The position numbers and the translations under genes were made by a program. From assembly GCF_013410655.1 (NCBI RefSeq), contig NZ_JACCFP010000001.1, forward strand, positions 682,001 to 746,000: 64,000 nucleotides of DNA. Direction: 5' to 3'. Position 1 is the stretch's first letter, and each line of letters opens with the position of its first letter. Source of the stretch: Nocardioides thalensis (GTDB lineage: Bacteria > Actinomycetota > Actinomycetes > Propionibacteriales > Nocardioidaceae). The notes beneath the pieces are model-generated. The model saw only the letters and a program-made list of their open reading frames with translations. It did not search any database and was not told the origin of the DNA. Shown here piece after piece: positions 24,534 to 32,127 of this stretch.

Positions 24534-25228
24534 GCGTCGCCCGCCTCGGTCACGGCCTCGGTCGCCTCGTCGATGATCGCCTGCATCGCCGTACGGGCGG
24601 CTCCCGGGTCTCCCGCGCGTACGGCGGCCGCGACCCGCACATGGAGGTCGACGGCCTCCTGCTTCGGGTGGTCGGGCATCAGGTCGTGGTGGGTGCGGCC
24701 GGCGAGCACCTCGGCGACGAGGCCGCCGAGCGCGGCGATCATCTCGTTGCCGGACGCCTCGAGCAGCGTGGCGTGGAACGCGATGTCGGCCTCGAGGAAC
24801 GCCTCCAGGTCACCGGCGCGGCCGTGCGCCACCATGTCGCTCGCGAGCGTGGTCAGCCGCGCCGCCTGGTCCGGCGTCGCGCGCTCCGCCGCGAACCCCG
24901 CGGCCACCGGCTCGAAGCCGCCGCGCAGCTCGCCGAGGGTGCGCAGCTGCTCGACGCGGTCGGCGGAGTCGAGCCGCCACCGGATCACGCGCGGGTCGAA
25001 GACGTTCCACGAGCGGCGGGGGAGGACGGTCACCCCGACCCGGCGTCGGGACGCCACCATCCCCAGCGCCTCGAGCACGCGCACCGCCTCCCGCGACACC
25101 GACCGGCTGACGTCGTACGTCGTGTCGACGCCGTCGAGCGTGAGGACCGCGCCGGGCGCGAGGGTGCCCTCGACGATGCGGCGGCCGAGCGCGTCGAGGA
25201 CGTCGTCGTGCAGTGCCCTGCGTGCCAT
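24530..25228 (-). CDS. GntR/FCD-family regulator of the gluconate locus (232 aa)
   Basis: FadR-subfamily repressor: N-terminal winged HTH (LHDDVLDALGRRIVEGTLAPG, VSRSVSREAVRVLEALGMVA) and a helical FCD effector domain (LRTLGELRGGFEPVAAGFAA, FLEADIAFHATLLEASGNEM, DLHVRVAAAVRAGDP) with the metal-binding Asp/His pattern. Start is ATG 25228, preceded by AGGAGG; the longer frame to 25252 lacks this. It is divergent from gluconokinase and GntP across a region with two dyads, so gluconate or a relative is the likely inducer (inference). Confidence 0.88.
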   Translation of the reverse strand: MARRALHDDVLDALGRRIVEGTLAPGAVLTLDGVDTTYDVSRSVSREAVRVLEALGMVASRRRVGVTVLPRRSWNVFDPRVIRWRLDSADRVEQLRTLGELRGGFEPVAAGFAAERATPDQAARLTTLASDMVAHGRAGDLEAFLEADIAFHATLLEASGNEMIAALGGLVAEVLAGRTHHDLMPDHPKQEAVDLHVRVAAAVRAGDPGAARTAMQAIIDEATEAVTEAGDA

Positions 25229-25250
25229 CGGACCTCCTCGCTCGGCGGAC

Positions 25251-25297
25251 AAAAATCAGACTAATACCGATCATGGGGTTGCAATAATCAGATTATT
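25251..25297. promoter_or_regulatory. Divergent gluconate operator region, two dyads
   Basis: AATAATC-A-GATTATT at 25283-25297 is a perfect 15-bp palindrome. A weaker relative, AAAAATC-A-GACTAAT, lies at 25251-25265. The centres are 32 nt apart, about three helical turns, and both share ATCAGA. The stretch is unusually AT-rich for this DNA and separates the gntR-type gene from gluconokinase, so it probably also contains both promoters. Confidence 0.7.
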
Positions 25298-25353
25298 GAG
25301 CACAGACTGTGACGGCCGGCACAACCGGGTGCCGCGATCGGACAGGAGCAACG

Positions 25354-25887
25354 ATGACGCAGAGCGTCGACGGCAGCGGCACCGCCCCGGCCCCCTTGCT
25401 CGTGGTCATGGGCGTCTCCGGCTCGGGCAAGTCCACGATCGGTGCGGCGCTCGCGCAGCGCCTCGGCGTGCCCTTCGCCGACGCCGACGACTTCCACCCG
25501 CCGGCCAACATCGCGAAGATGACCGCCGGCGAGGCGCTCGACGACGACGACCGCTTCCCGTGGCTCGAGGCGATCGGCGAGTGGCTCGCCGAGCACGACG
25601 AGCGGGGCGGCGTGATCAGCTGCTCGGCGCTGAAGCGCAAGTACCGCACCCAGCTCGTCGGCCACGCCCCGCGTGCCCGGTTCGTCCACCTCGACGGCTC
25701 GCGCGAGGTCATCGCGCGCCGCCAGGCCAGCCGACCCGGCCACTTCATGCCGCCGGCTCTGCTCGCGTCGCAGTTCGCGACGCTGGAGCCGCTCGGGCCC
25801 GACGAGCCGGGCCTCGTCATCGACGTCGACCAGTCGGTCGACGCCGTCGTCCAGGAGTACGTCGACCGCGCCGGCTCGGCGCGCTGA
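25354..25887 (+). CDS. gntK: Gluconokinase (177 aa)
   Basis: Phosphorylates D-gluconate to 6-phosphogluconate with ATP. P-loop GVSGSGKST near the N-terminus, DADDFHPPANIAKMTAGEAL, CSALKRKYRTQL and HFMPPALLASQFATLEPL are all standard for GntK. The length is normal. ATG at 25354 has CAGGAG upstream. It is followed after 22 nt by the gluconate permease gene and is divergent from the regulator, giving a complete uptake and entry module. Confidence 0.95.
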   Translation: MTQSVDGSGTAPAPLLVVMGVSGSGKSTIGAALAQRLGVPFADADDFHPPANIAKMTAGEALDDDDRFPWLEAIGEWLAEHDERGGVISCSALKRKYRTQLVGHAPRARFVHLDGSREVIARRQASRPGHFMPPALLASQFATLEPLGPDEPGLVIDVDQSVDAVVQEYVDRAGSAR

Positions 25888-25909
25888 TCCTCTCTCGGGA
25901 AGGAAACCC

Positions 25910-27295
25910 ATGTCATCGCTCAACGTCCTGGCTGCAGGCACCGACCTGGTCGAGCCCGTCGCCTCCGACGGCCGGCTCGTCGCCGCTGCCCTGATCGGCA
26001 TCGGCGTCATCGTCGCGCTGATCATCGCGGCGAAGCTGCACCCGTTCCTCGCGCTGACCGCCGGCGCGATCACCGTCGGCGTGGTCGCCGGGGTCGACGT
26101 CGAGGCCGCGCTGGCGAGCTTCACCGCGGGCTTCGGGTCGACCGCCGCCGGCGTCGGCATCCTGATCGCGCTCGGTGCGATGTTCGGCAAGCTGCTCGCC
26201 GACAGCGGCGGTGCCGACGAGATCGTCGACACGATCGTCGGCCTGGCCTCGCCGCGCGCCCTGCCGTGGGCGATGGCGCTGGTCGGCGCGATCATCGGAC
26301 TGCCGATGTTCTTCGAGATCGGCCTGGTGCTGCTGATGCCGGTCATCTACCTCGTGGCCCGCCGGTCGGGTCAGTCGCTGGTGACGATCGGCATCCCCGC
26401 CCTGGCCGGGCTCTCGGCGATGCACGGCCTGGTGCCGCCGCACCCGGGCCCGCTGACCGCGATCGACTACCTGAGTGCCGACCTCGGCCTGACCCTCGCG
26501 CTCGGCGTCGCCGTCGCGATCCCGACGATCGTGCTCGCCGGGCCGGTCTTCGGCCGGGTCGGCCGCTACGTCGAGGTCGCCGTGCCCGACCGGTTCGAGG
26601 CCCGCGACGCCGACACGATGGAGCACCGCCCCTCCTTCGCCGTCACCCTCGCCTCGGTGCTGCTGCCGGTCGTGCTGATGATGGGCAAAGCGCTCGCCGA
26701 CATCTTCATCGACGACGAGACCGACCCGCTGCGCCGTACCCTCGACGTGCTCGGTACGCCGCTCATCGCCCTGCTGATCGCCGTCGTGGTCGCGATGTTC
26801 ACGCTCGGCGGCGGCGCGAAGATGGGCAACCAGGGCGTGATGAAGTCGCTGGAGTCCTCGCTCCCCGGCGTCGCGGGCATCCTGCTCATCGTGTCCGCCG
26901 GCGGCGGCTTCAAGCAGTCCCTCGTCGACACCGGCATCGGCACCCTGGTCGCCGAGTGGGTCGCCGACAGCGACATCTCGGTGCTCGTGCTCGCCTGGTT
27001 CGTCGCCGTGCTCATCCGCCTGGCGACGGGCTCCGCGACCGTCGCCACCGTCACCGCCTCGGGTCTGCTGGCCCCGTTGACCGCGTCGCTCTCCAACGGC
27101 GAGGTGTCGCTGATGGTGCTCGCGATCGGCGCCGGCTCGGTGTTCTTCTCCCACGTCAACGACGCCGGCTTCTGGCTCGTGAAGGAGTACTTCGGGATGA
27201 CCGTCGGCCAGACCCTCAAGACCTGGTCGGCGATGGAGACGCTGCTGTCCGTGTCCGGCCTGGTCTTCGTGATGGCGCTCGACCTGTTCATCTGA
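25910..27295 (+). CDS. gntP: GntP-family gluconate permease (461 aa)
   Basis: Polytopic transporter with GntP signatures: LGAMFGKLLADSGGADEIVD, PMFFEIGLVLLMPVIYLVAR, SAMHGLVPPHPGPLTAIDYL, and HVNDAGFWLVKEYFG near the C-terminus. About 12-14 TM helices. GGGAAGGAAA precedes the ATG at 25910. Imports gluconate with protons for GntK. The length is typical. Confidence 0.93.
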   Translation: MSSLNVLAAGTDLVEPVASDGRLVAAALIGIGVIVALIIAAKLHPFLALTAGAITVGVVAGVDVEAALASFTAGFGSTAAGVGILIALGAMFGKLLADSGGADEIVDTIVGLASPRALPWAMALVGAIIGLPMFFEIGLVLLMPVIYLVARRSGQSLVTIGIPALAGLSAMHGLVPPHPGPLTAIDYLSADLGLTLALGVAVAIPTIVLAGPVFGRVGRYVEVAVPDRFEARDADTMEHRPSFAVTLASVLLPVVLMMGKALADIFIDDETDPLRRTLDVLGTPLIALLIAVVVAMFTLGGGAKMGNQGVMKSLESSLPGVAGILLIVSAGGGFKQSLVDTGIGTLVAEWVADSDISVLVLAWFVAVLIRLATGSATVATVTASGLLAPLTASLSNGEVSLMVLAIGAGSVFFSHVNDAGFWLVKEYFGMTVGQTLKTWSAMETLLSVSGLVFVMALDLFI

Positions 27296-27314
27296 CCGCT
27301 CGGGGTTGGGGCGC

Positions 27315-27337
27315 GACCCGCCGGGTACTGGCGGGTC
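27315..27337 (+). promoter_or_regulatory. Hairpin directly before the hemerythrin-like gene
   Basis: GACCCGCC (27315-27322) and GGCGGGTC (27330-27337) form a perfect 8-bp stem with a 7-nt loop. The second arm touches the ATG at 27338 and covers the ribosome-binding region. It could end the gntP transcript or hold back translation of the next gene. Confidence 0.45.
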
Positions 27338-27886
27338 ATGCCCGACCCGATCGATCTCGGACGCCCCACGGAGGGCGACGTCCTCGACCTCATCAGTGAC
27401 GACCACCGGCGCTTCGAGCGGCTCCTGGCGCAGCTGCGCGACACCACGCAGGACCGCGACGCCGTACGCCGTGCGTTCGCGGACGCCCTGATCGCCCACG
27501 GTGAGGCCGAGGAGGAGCTCGTCTATCCGGTGCTGCGGAAGAAGGCGACCGAGATCGGTCAGGACGAGGTCGAGCACGGGCACGAGGAGCACGCCGAGGG
27601 CAACCAGGCACTGCTCCACGTGCTCGAGCTCAAGGGCACCGACACCCAGGCGTTCGACGACGCGGTCGAGAAGCTCAGCAACCTGATCGCCCATCACATC
27701 GCCGAGGAGGAGATCACCATCATCAGCCCGGCGCGCGAGAGCGTGGGCGAGCGGGTCCGCGCCGATCTGGGGGCGAAGTGGGCCGCGCGCCGCAACGAGC
27801 TGATCGACCGGGGCTGCGGGAGCGTCGACAACGTGCGACGCATCGTGGCCGAGGCCGACCGGGAAGGCCTGCTCTCCGACGACTAG
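27338..27886 (+). CDS. Hemerythrin HHE-domain protein (182 aa)
   Basis: Four-helix hemerythrin-like domain with the di-iron ligand pattern: DDHRRFERLL, IAHGEAEEELVYPVL, HGHEEHAEGNQALLHVLEL and LIAHHIAEEEITIISPA. Such cytosolic proteins bind O2, NO or serve in iron and oxidative-stress handling. A C-terminal helical extension (KWAARRNELIDRG) is outside the domain. A stable hairpin abuts the start. Confidence 0.87.
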   Translation: MPDPIDLGRPTEGDVLDLISDDHRRFERLLAQLRDTTQDRDAVRRAFADALIAHGEAEEELVYPVLRKKATEIGQDEVEHGHEEHAEGNQALLHVLELKGTDTQAFDDAVEKLSNLIAHHIAEEEITIISPARESVGERVRADLGAKWAARRNELIDRGCGSVDNVRRIVAEADREGLLSDD

Positions 27887-27908
27887 AGGGGGTCTCTACG
27901 GTTTCGCC

Positions 27909-28493
27909 ATGACGGAGGACGTGGAGACGGAGGCGCGTGGCCTGCTCGGGCGCACGCTGACGGGTCACGGCGTCGCCGTACGCATCACCGAGGTGGAGGC
28001 GTACGGCGGCAGCGCCGACCCGGCGTCGCACGCGTTCACGCGCACCCCGCGCTCGGAGATCATGTACGGCCCGGCCTGGCGGCTCTACGTCTACCGCTCC
28101 TACGGCATCCACTTCTGCGCCAACGTCGTCACCGGCCCGACCGAGCAGGGCGCGGCGGTGCTGGTGCGGGCGGGGGAGGTCGTCGAGGGCGTCGACCTGG
28201 CGCGGGCCCGGCGCGGGCCGGTGCCCGACCACCGGCTGGCCTCCGGCCCCGGCAACCTCGCGCAGGCGCTCGGCATCACGCTCGACGACCTCGGCACCGA
28301 ACTGCTGGCCGAGGACGGCGAGGGCGTCCGCCTCGGCCCGGCCGTGGCCGACCCCGGTGAGATCGTGGCCGGCCCGCGGGTCGGGGTGTCGAAGGCCGCC
28401 GACGTCGCGTGGCGGTTCTGGCTCGCCGGTGAGCCGAGCGTGTCGGCATACCGGCGGAGCCCGCGGGCCCCGGCCATCAGGTTGGTCGACTAG
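27909..28493 (+). CDS. mpg: DNA-3-methyladenine glycosylase (AAG/MPG family, 194 aa)
   Basis: Excises alkylated purines in base-excision repair. Family motifs: ARGLLGRTLTGHGVAVRITE, VEAYGGSADPASHAFT with the catalytic Glu, RSEIMYGPAWRLYVYRSYGI and HFCANVVTGP, then GPGNLAQALGI. The length is normal. Its 3' end overlaps the convergent NUDIX gene by 17 nt. Confidence 0.92.
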   Translation: MTEDVETEARGLLGRTLTGHGVAVRITEVEAYGGSADPASHAFTRTPRSEIMYGPAWRLYVYRSYGIHFCANVVTGPTEQGAAVLVRAGEVVEGVDLARARRGPVPDHRLASGPGNLAQALGITLDDLGTELLAEDGEGVRLGPAVADPGEIVAGPRVGVSKAADVAWRFWLAGEPSVSAYRRSPRAPAIRLVD

Positions 28494-28893
28494 GACCACC
28501 GATCAGCCGGCGGACGGCGGGCAGTGCCTGGGTGTCCGACGGCAGCCACTCGACGTCCGCCAGTTGGTCGGCCGCCAGCCACCGCACCGCGTCGTGGTCG
28601 GGCCCCGGCCCGGGTGTGCCGGTGACGATCCGGGCGAGGAACAGGCGGAGCTCGTAGGCCTCCGAGATCGGCCACGCTCCGCCCGGCGCCGACAGCTCGG
28701 CGCCCACCTCGACCTCGAGCGCGAGCTCCTCGTGCAGCTCCCTGCGGAGGGCGTCCTCCGGCGTCTCCCCGGGCTCGACCTTGCCGCCGGGGAACTCCCA
28801 CAGGCCGGCGAGCGCCCCGGCGCGCCGTCGGGCGGCGAGCACCGTGCTCTGGTCGATGATGAGCCCGCCCACGACCGTCTGCACCCGGCCCAT
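28477..28893 (-). CDS. NUDIX hydrolase, MutT/8-oxo-dGTPase type (138 aa)
   Basis: NUDIX box GGKVEPGETPEDALRRELHE is followed by EL, with substrate-recognition WEFPGG before it. Starts VQTVVGGLIIDQSTVLAARR, typical for MutT-like (d)GTP oxidised-nucleotide pyrophosphatases. It is convergent and overlapping with the alkylpurine glycosylase gene, placing two nucleotide-damage functions together. Exact substrate is inference. Confidence 0.88.
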   Translation of the reverse strand: MGRVQTVVGGLIIDQSTVLAARRRAGALAGLWEFPGGKVEPGETPEDALRRELHEELALEVEVGAELSAPGGAWPISEAYELRLFLARIVTGTPGPGPDHDAVRWLAADQLADVEWLPSDTQALPAVRRLIGGPSRPT

Positions 28894-28904
28894 CCTTCCA
28901 GTTG

Positions 28905-29011
28905 GGTCTCGATACGCCGGCTCGCTAGCGCGAACCGGCTACTCGACCAACCTGATCCCAGGCTCGTCGAGTAGTTCGGGCGCCCTGGCGCCCGAACATA
29001 TCGAGACCCTC
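28905..29011. repeat. Inverted pair of dispersed palindromic repeats, copy 3
   Basis: Unit one (from 28905) reads GGTCTCGATACGCCGG...CCGGCTACTCGACCAACCTG. Unit two (28963-29011) is the same element inverted: CTCGTCGAGTAGTTCGGGCG...CATATCGAGACCCTC. Together they form a BIME-like structure between the NUDIX and HNH genes. The stop codon of the HNH gene (29010-29012) uses the last bases of the repeat. Confidence 0.8.
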
Positions 29012-29462
29012 ACATCAGCGCCGCCAGCTGCGCCCGCGTCGGCGCGTACGGCGCGGACCGCAGCCGCATGCCGGCCTCCACCGGCGTGCGGTCGGCCTTG
29101 CGGCTGTTGCAGCGGGAGCACGCGGCGACCGTGTTCTCCCACGTCCAGCCACCGCCCCGGGAGGCGGGGAGGACGTGGTCGACGGTCGTCGCGCGGCCGC
29201 CGCAGTAGGCGCACCGGTGCCGGTCGCGGACCAGTACGCCGCGCCGCGTGTAGCCGGCGGTGCGGTACATCCACTTGGCGGCGACGTACCGCACCAGCCG
29301 GATCACGCGCGGCCACGGGTGCGGTCCGATCATCCGGTCGCCGTGGGCCTCCTCGACCGTGGCGACCTGGCGGAACAGCATCCGCACCGCGTGCTGGAAC
29401 GTCACCGTGCCGAGCGCCTCGTAGGAGGCGTTCAGCAGGATCACGTGGGTCACCGCTGACAC
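29010..29462 (-). CDS. HNH endonuclease (150 aa)
   Basis: HNH/McrA-type nuclease common next to actinobacterial genes. The metal-binding fold includes RCAYCGGRATTVDHVLPASR and NTVAACSRCNSRKADR, giving CxxC...DHV...CxxC plus catalytic His and Asn. The N-terminus VTHVILLNASYEALGTVTFQ is a conserved lead-in for this subgroup. SD AGGAGGTGTC lies upstream of the start region. Role unknown; not evidently a restriction enzyme. Confidence 0.87.
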   Translation of the reverse strand: MSAVTHVILLNASYEALGTVTFQHAVRMLFRQVATVEEAHGDRMIGPHPWPRVIRLVRYVAAKWMYRTAGYTRRGVLVRDRHRCAYCGGRATTVDHVLPASRGGGWTWENTVAACSRCNSRKADRTPVEAGMRLRSAPYAPTRAQLAALM

Positions 29463-29480
29463 CTCCTTCCTGGTCTCATG

Positions 29481-29798
29481 TCAGGCGACCTTCTTGGGCC
29501 GGCCGGGCTTCCGGACGGCAGCGAGCGGCTTGCCGCTCTCGAGCAGCACGCCACCCCAGACGCCGAACTCGTCCCGGCGCTGGCCGAGCTCGAGGCACAG
29601 CTCGCGCACGGGGCAGGCGGCGCAGAGCTCCTGCGCCGCCGCCAGTGCGGCGTCGTCCACCGGGTGGAAGAGCTCCGGGTCCGGGTGGTCGGCGCACGCC
29701 CAGGCCAGGCCGGGGTCGAGCGGGGTCGGGGCCGTGAAGGCGATGGTCACGCCCTTGGTCTCGAACTTGTCCTCGTGGATGGTCTTCTGCATCTTCAT
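29481..29798 (-). CDS. whiB7: WhiB7-like iron-sulfur transcription factor (105 aa)
   Basis: WhiB protein with four Cys (C35, C59, C62, C68) for a [4Fe-4S] cluster, the GVWGG turn (79-83) and a C-terminal AT-hook-like RKPGRPKKVA. The spacing and the hook match WhiB7, which binds the vegetative sigma factor and AT-rich promoters and induces intrinsic antibiotic-resistance genes. The start is ATG 29798 because AGGAGG (29807-29812) lies 8 nt upstream; the GTG at 29807 is inside that site. Upstream are an intrinsic terminator and a small ORF, the arrangement known for whiB7 leaders. An MFS exporter gene precedes it. Confidence 0.85.
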   Translation of the reverse strand: MKMQKTIHEDKFETKGVTIAFTAPTPLDPGLAWACADHPDPELFHPVDDAALAAAQELCAACPVRELCLELGQRRDEFGVWGGVLLESGKPLAAVRKPGRPKKVA

Positions 29799-29830
29799 CG
29801 TCTTCACCTCCTGGGGTGTCGTGTGGGTGG

Positions 29831-29883
29831 AAAAATGAGTCCGGGCCGCCCCGGTGGCCTGTGGCGCACGCGGAGCGGCCCGG
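29831..29883 (-). terminator. Intrinsic terminator in the whiB7 leader (probable attenuator)
   Basis: On the minus strand CCGGGCCGCTCC pairs with GGGGCGGCCCGG (12 bp, one G-T), followed by ACTCATTTTTCC. It lies after the 42-codon uORF and 33 nt before the whiB7 start. In mycobacteria and streptomycetes, whiB7 leaders contain such a uORF plus terminator, read through when translation is inhibited. Confidence 0.8.
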
Positions 29884-29904
29884 TGGAAACCGGTGCCTGT
29901 GCAC

Positions 29905-30033
29905 CTACTCCAACGGCCGCTCCACAGCGATCAGCCAGGTCCCGCCCTCGTAGCCCTTGGGCTCTTCGACGGCAGCACCGAGCACGCGGACCGCGCTGCG
30001 GTTCGCGTACGACGGGCAGTGGCGCTGATCCAC
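29905..30033 (-). CDS. 42-codon uORF/leader peptide upstream of whiB7
   Basis: GTG start at 30033 with AAGGAG (30040-30045) 6 nt upstream, ending in TAG at 29905. The peptide reads MDQRHCPSYANRSAVRVLGA at the start and ends TWLIAVERPLE. It stops 22 nt before the terminator hairpin stem. It could be a regulatory leader whose translation state controls the attenuator, or a small functional protein. At 42 codons it is longer than a minimal leader peptide. Confidence 0.65.
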   Translation of the reverse strand: MDQRHCPSYANRSAVRVLGAAVEEPKGYEGGTWLIAVERPLE

Positions 30034-30092
30034 TGTCTGCTCCTTCTGTGCCTGATCTGCTCGGCGTGGTGGTGTCGGGGTGGTGGCGCACG

Positions 30093-30154
30093 GACGGGTC
30101 CGTGCGGACCACCGAAGGGTAAGCCGCACGGACCCGTCGGTCCTAGCGAGTTTC
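30093..30154 (-). promoter_or_regulatory. Perfect 15-bp inverted repeat and shared 16-nt motif upstream of the whiB7 uORF
   Basis: GACGGGTCCGTGCGG (30093-30107) and CCGCACGGACCCGTC (30124-30138) are perfect complements with a 16-nt loop and no T tract. Next to it, GAAACTCGCTAGGACC (30139-30154, minus strand) matches, with one change, the motif upstream of miniprotein A (4651-4666). The stretch may include the whiB7 promoter, the end of the exporter transcript, or an RNA structure. Confidence 0.45.
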
Positions 30155-30165
30155 TGCCGCGATCG

Positions 30166-31623
30166 TCAGGCGGCCTGCGCGGCGGGCTCGAGCCCGCCCT
30201 CCTCCTCAACGATCTCCGGCTGCAGACCGCCGCGCGGGAGCACGGCGACCAGGGCGATCAGCGCGCCGACGCTGGCGATGACGGCCGCGAAGACGAGGCC
30301 CGGGCGGTAGGCGTCGAGCAGCCCTGCGGGGGTCGGCTCGGCCGGCATCCCGGACGCGATCATGGCCGAGGTGATGGCCAGCAGGATCGCGGGCCCGACC
30401 TGCATCGAGGTCTGCAGCACGCCGGCCGCGAGGCCCTGCTCCTCGTCGCGGATCCCGCTGGTGGCCTGGATGTTGACCGCGGGGAACCCGATCCAGCCGA
30501 CGCCGATCAGCAGCACGGCCGGCAGGATGACCGCCGGGTACGACGGGCTGGTGTCGAGCCGCAGGAAAAGGAAGTAGCCCACGGCCATCACGGTGAGCGT
30601 GGTCGCGATGATCTTCCCGGTGCCGAAGCGCTCGACCAGCCGGTCGGAGAACAGCGCCGACAGGGTGACCATCAGGCCCACCGGCAGCAGCGCGAGCGCT
30701 AGCCGCAGCGGCGACCAGCCGATCGCGTCCTGCAGGTAGAGCGTCACGATGAACTGCCAGCTGAAGTAGGACCCGGCCATCGCGACGATGGCGAGGCACG
30801 CCCGCAGCAGGGTGGGGGTCTTGAGGATGCCGAGCCGGACCAGCGGGTGGGCCACCCGGCGCTCCCAGGCGAGGAACGCGGCGAGGAGCACGGCGACACC
30901 GACGAACGAGCCCAGGGTGCGGGCGGACGCCCAGCCGGCCTCCGGTGCGGAGACCACCGTGTAGACGAGCAACAGCATGCCGGCCGTCGACAGCGCCGCG
31001 CCGAGAAGATCGTGCCCGCCCTCGTCGGCCGGCTTGTCCTTCGGGAGCAGGACGTACGCCGCCGCGAGCGCCGCGAGCGCGACCGGGACGGGGAGCAGGA
31101 TCGTCCAGCGCCAGCCGACGTTGGTCAGCAGCCCGCCGAAGACCAGGCCCATGGAGTAGCCGCCGGCGCCGAAGACGGTGTAGATCGACAGCGCCTTGTT
31201 GCGGGCGGGGCCCTCGGCGAAGTTGGTGGCGATGATCGACAGGCCGGTCGGGGCGGTGAACGCCGCGGCGAGGCCCTTGATGAAGCGGGTCACGATCAGC
31301 AGCGTCCCGTTGTTGACGAGGCCGCCGAGCAGCGACGCGAGCGCGAACACCGCCAGCGCGATCAGGAACACCTTGCGCCGGCCGAGCAGGTCGGCGGTGC
31401 GTCCGCCGAGGAGGAGGAGCCCGCCGTAGCCGAGGATGTAACCGCTGATGAGCCACTGGAGGGACGCGGTGCCGAGGCCGAGCTCGGCGCCGATCGACGG
31501 GAGCGCGACGCCGATCATGGAGACGTCGAGGCCATCGAGGAAAAGGACGATGCACAGGGTGATGAGCAGCGCCCAGACACGGGCGGACCAGCCCGTGCCG
31601 GTGACGTGGAGGGTAGATGACAT
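30166..31623 (-). CDS. DHA2-type MFS multidrug exporter (485 aa)
   Basis: Fourteen-helix EmrB/QacA-like drug:proton antiporter. Motifs: FLDGLDVSMIGVALPSIGAE (TM1), LLLLGGRTADLLGRRKVF (motif A), RFIKGLAAAFTAPTGLSI (motif B), VFGAGGYSMGLVFGGLLT (motif C). Start ATG 31623. It is divergent from a MarR gene across a region of TGCAT-type dyads and lies just upstream of the whiB7 leader. Export of a toxic compound under MarR control is the likely role; substrate unknown. Confidence 0.88.
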   Translation of the reverse strand: MSSTLHVTGTGWSARVWALLITLCIVLFLDGLDVSMIGVALPSIGAELGLGTASLQWLISGYILGYGGLLLLGGRTADLLGRRKVFLIALAVFALASLLGGLVNNGTLLIVTRFIKGLAAAFTAPTGLSIIATNFAEGPARNKALSIYTVFGAGGYSMGLVFGGLLTNVGWRWTILLPVPVALAALAAAYVLLPKDKPADEGGHDLLGAALSTAGMLLLVYTVVSAPEAGWASARTLGSFVGVAVLLAAFLAWERRVAHPLVRLGILKTPTLLRACLAIVAMAGSYFSWQFIVTLYLQDAIGWSPLRLALALLPVGLMVTLSALFSDRLVERFGTGKIIATTLTVMAVGYFLFLRLDTSPSYPAVILPAVLLIGVGWIGFPAVNIQATSGIRDEEQGLAAGVLQTSMQVGPAILLAITSAMIASGMPAEPTPAGLLDAYRPGLVFAAVIASVGALIALVAVLPRGGLQPEIVEEEGGLEPAAQAA

Positions 31624-31645
31624 GGCGGATACGATTCCATGCGCG

Positions 31646-31680
31646 TGCATTGAATGCAAGAGCAAATAATGTGTTTGCAT
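31646..31680. promoter_or_regulatory. Probable MarR operator between marR and the exporter
   Basis: TGCATT-G-AATGCA at 31646-31658 is a perfect 13-bp palindrome. ATGCAA (31654-31659) is also mirrored by TTTGCAT at 31674-31680. The region is AT-rich relative to its surroundings and covers the divergent promoters. Confidence 0.6.
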
Positions 31681-31710
31681 GATCGTAACGCCTCGGCTAC
31701 CATCCGAGAC

Positions 31711-32121
31711 ATGCCTCCGCGCGTATCAGCGACCGCCGACAGTGGGTCGGGCGAGCGCGCTGACCAACGCGTCGACGAGTGGCGGACGCTGCTCGACCGG
31801 CACGCCCGGATCGGCTGTGCGCTGGAGAAGTCGTTGCAGAACGAGCACGGTCTCGGGCTGAGCGAGTTCGAGATCCTCGACCGTCTCGTCGACGGCGAGA
31901 AGGGCAAGTACCGGATGTCCGACCTGGCCTCCGACATCTACCTCAGCCAGTCGGCTCTCTCCCGCGCGGTCGCGCGCCTGGAGGAGGACGGGCTCGTGCG
32001 CCGCGACATGTGCACCAACGACCGGCGCGCGATCTTCGTGTGTCTCACCGACGCGGGTCGCAAGGTCGCCGAGCAGGCGCGGCCGACCCACCGCGCGGTG
32101 CTCGAGCAGACCTGGACCTGA
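31711..32121 (+). CDS. MarR-family repressor (136 aa)
   Basis: Winged-helix MarR protein: GLGLSEFEILDRLVDGEKGK, YRMSDLASDIYLSQSALSRA (recognition helix), VARLEEDGLVRRDMCTNDRR (wing) and VCLTDAGRKVAEQ. ATG at 31711. Expected to repress its own gene and the divergent MFS exporter by binding the TGCATTGAATGCA dyad. The inducing ligand is unknown. Confidence 0.88.
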   Translation: MPPRVSATADSGSGERADQRVDEWRTLLDRHARIGCALEKSLQNEHGLGLSEFEILDRLVDGEKGKYRMSDLASDIYLSQSALSRAVARLEEDGLVRRDMCTNDRRAIFVCLTDAGRKVAEQARPTHRAVLEQTWT

Positions 32122-32127
32122 CAGCAG

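Noticed and set aside
25913-27697. Open frame of 594 codons on the minus strand
   Set aside because: Antisense to gntP and the hemerythrin-like gene, which are unambiguous.
29799-29807. GTG at 29807 as the whiB7 start
   Set aside because: It lies inside the AGGAGG ribosome-binding site that serves the ATG at 29798.
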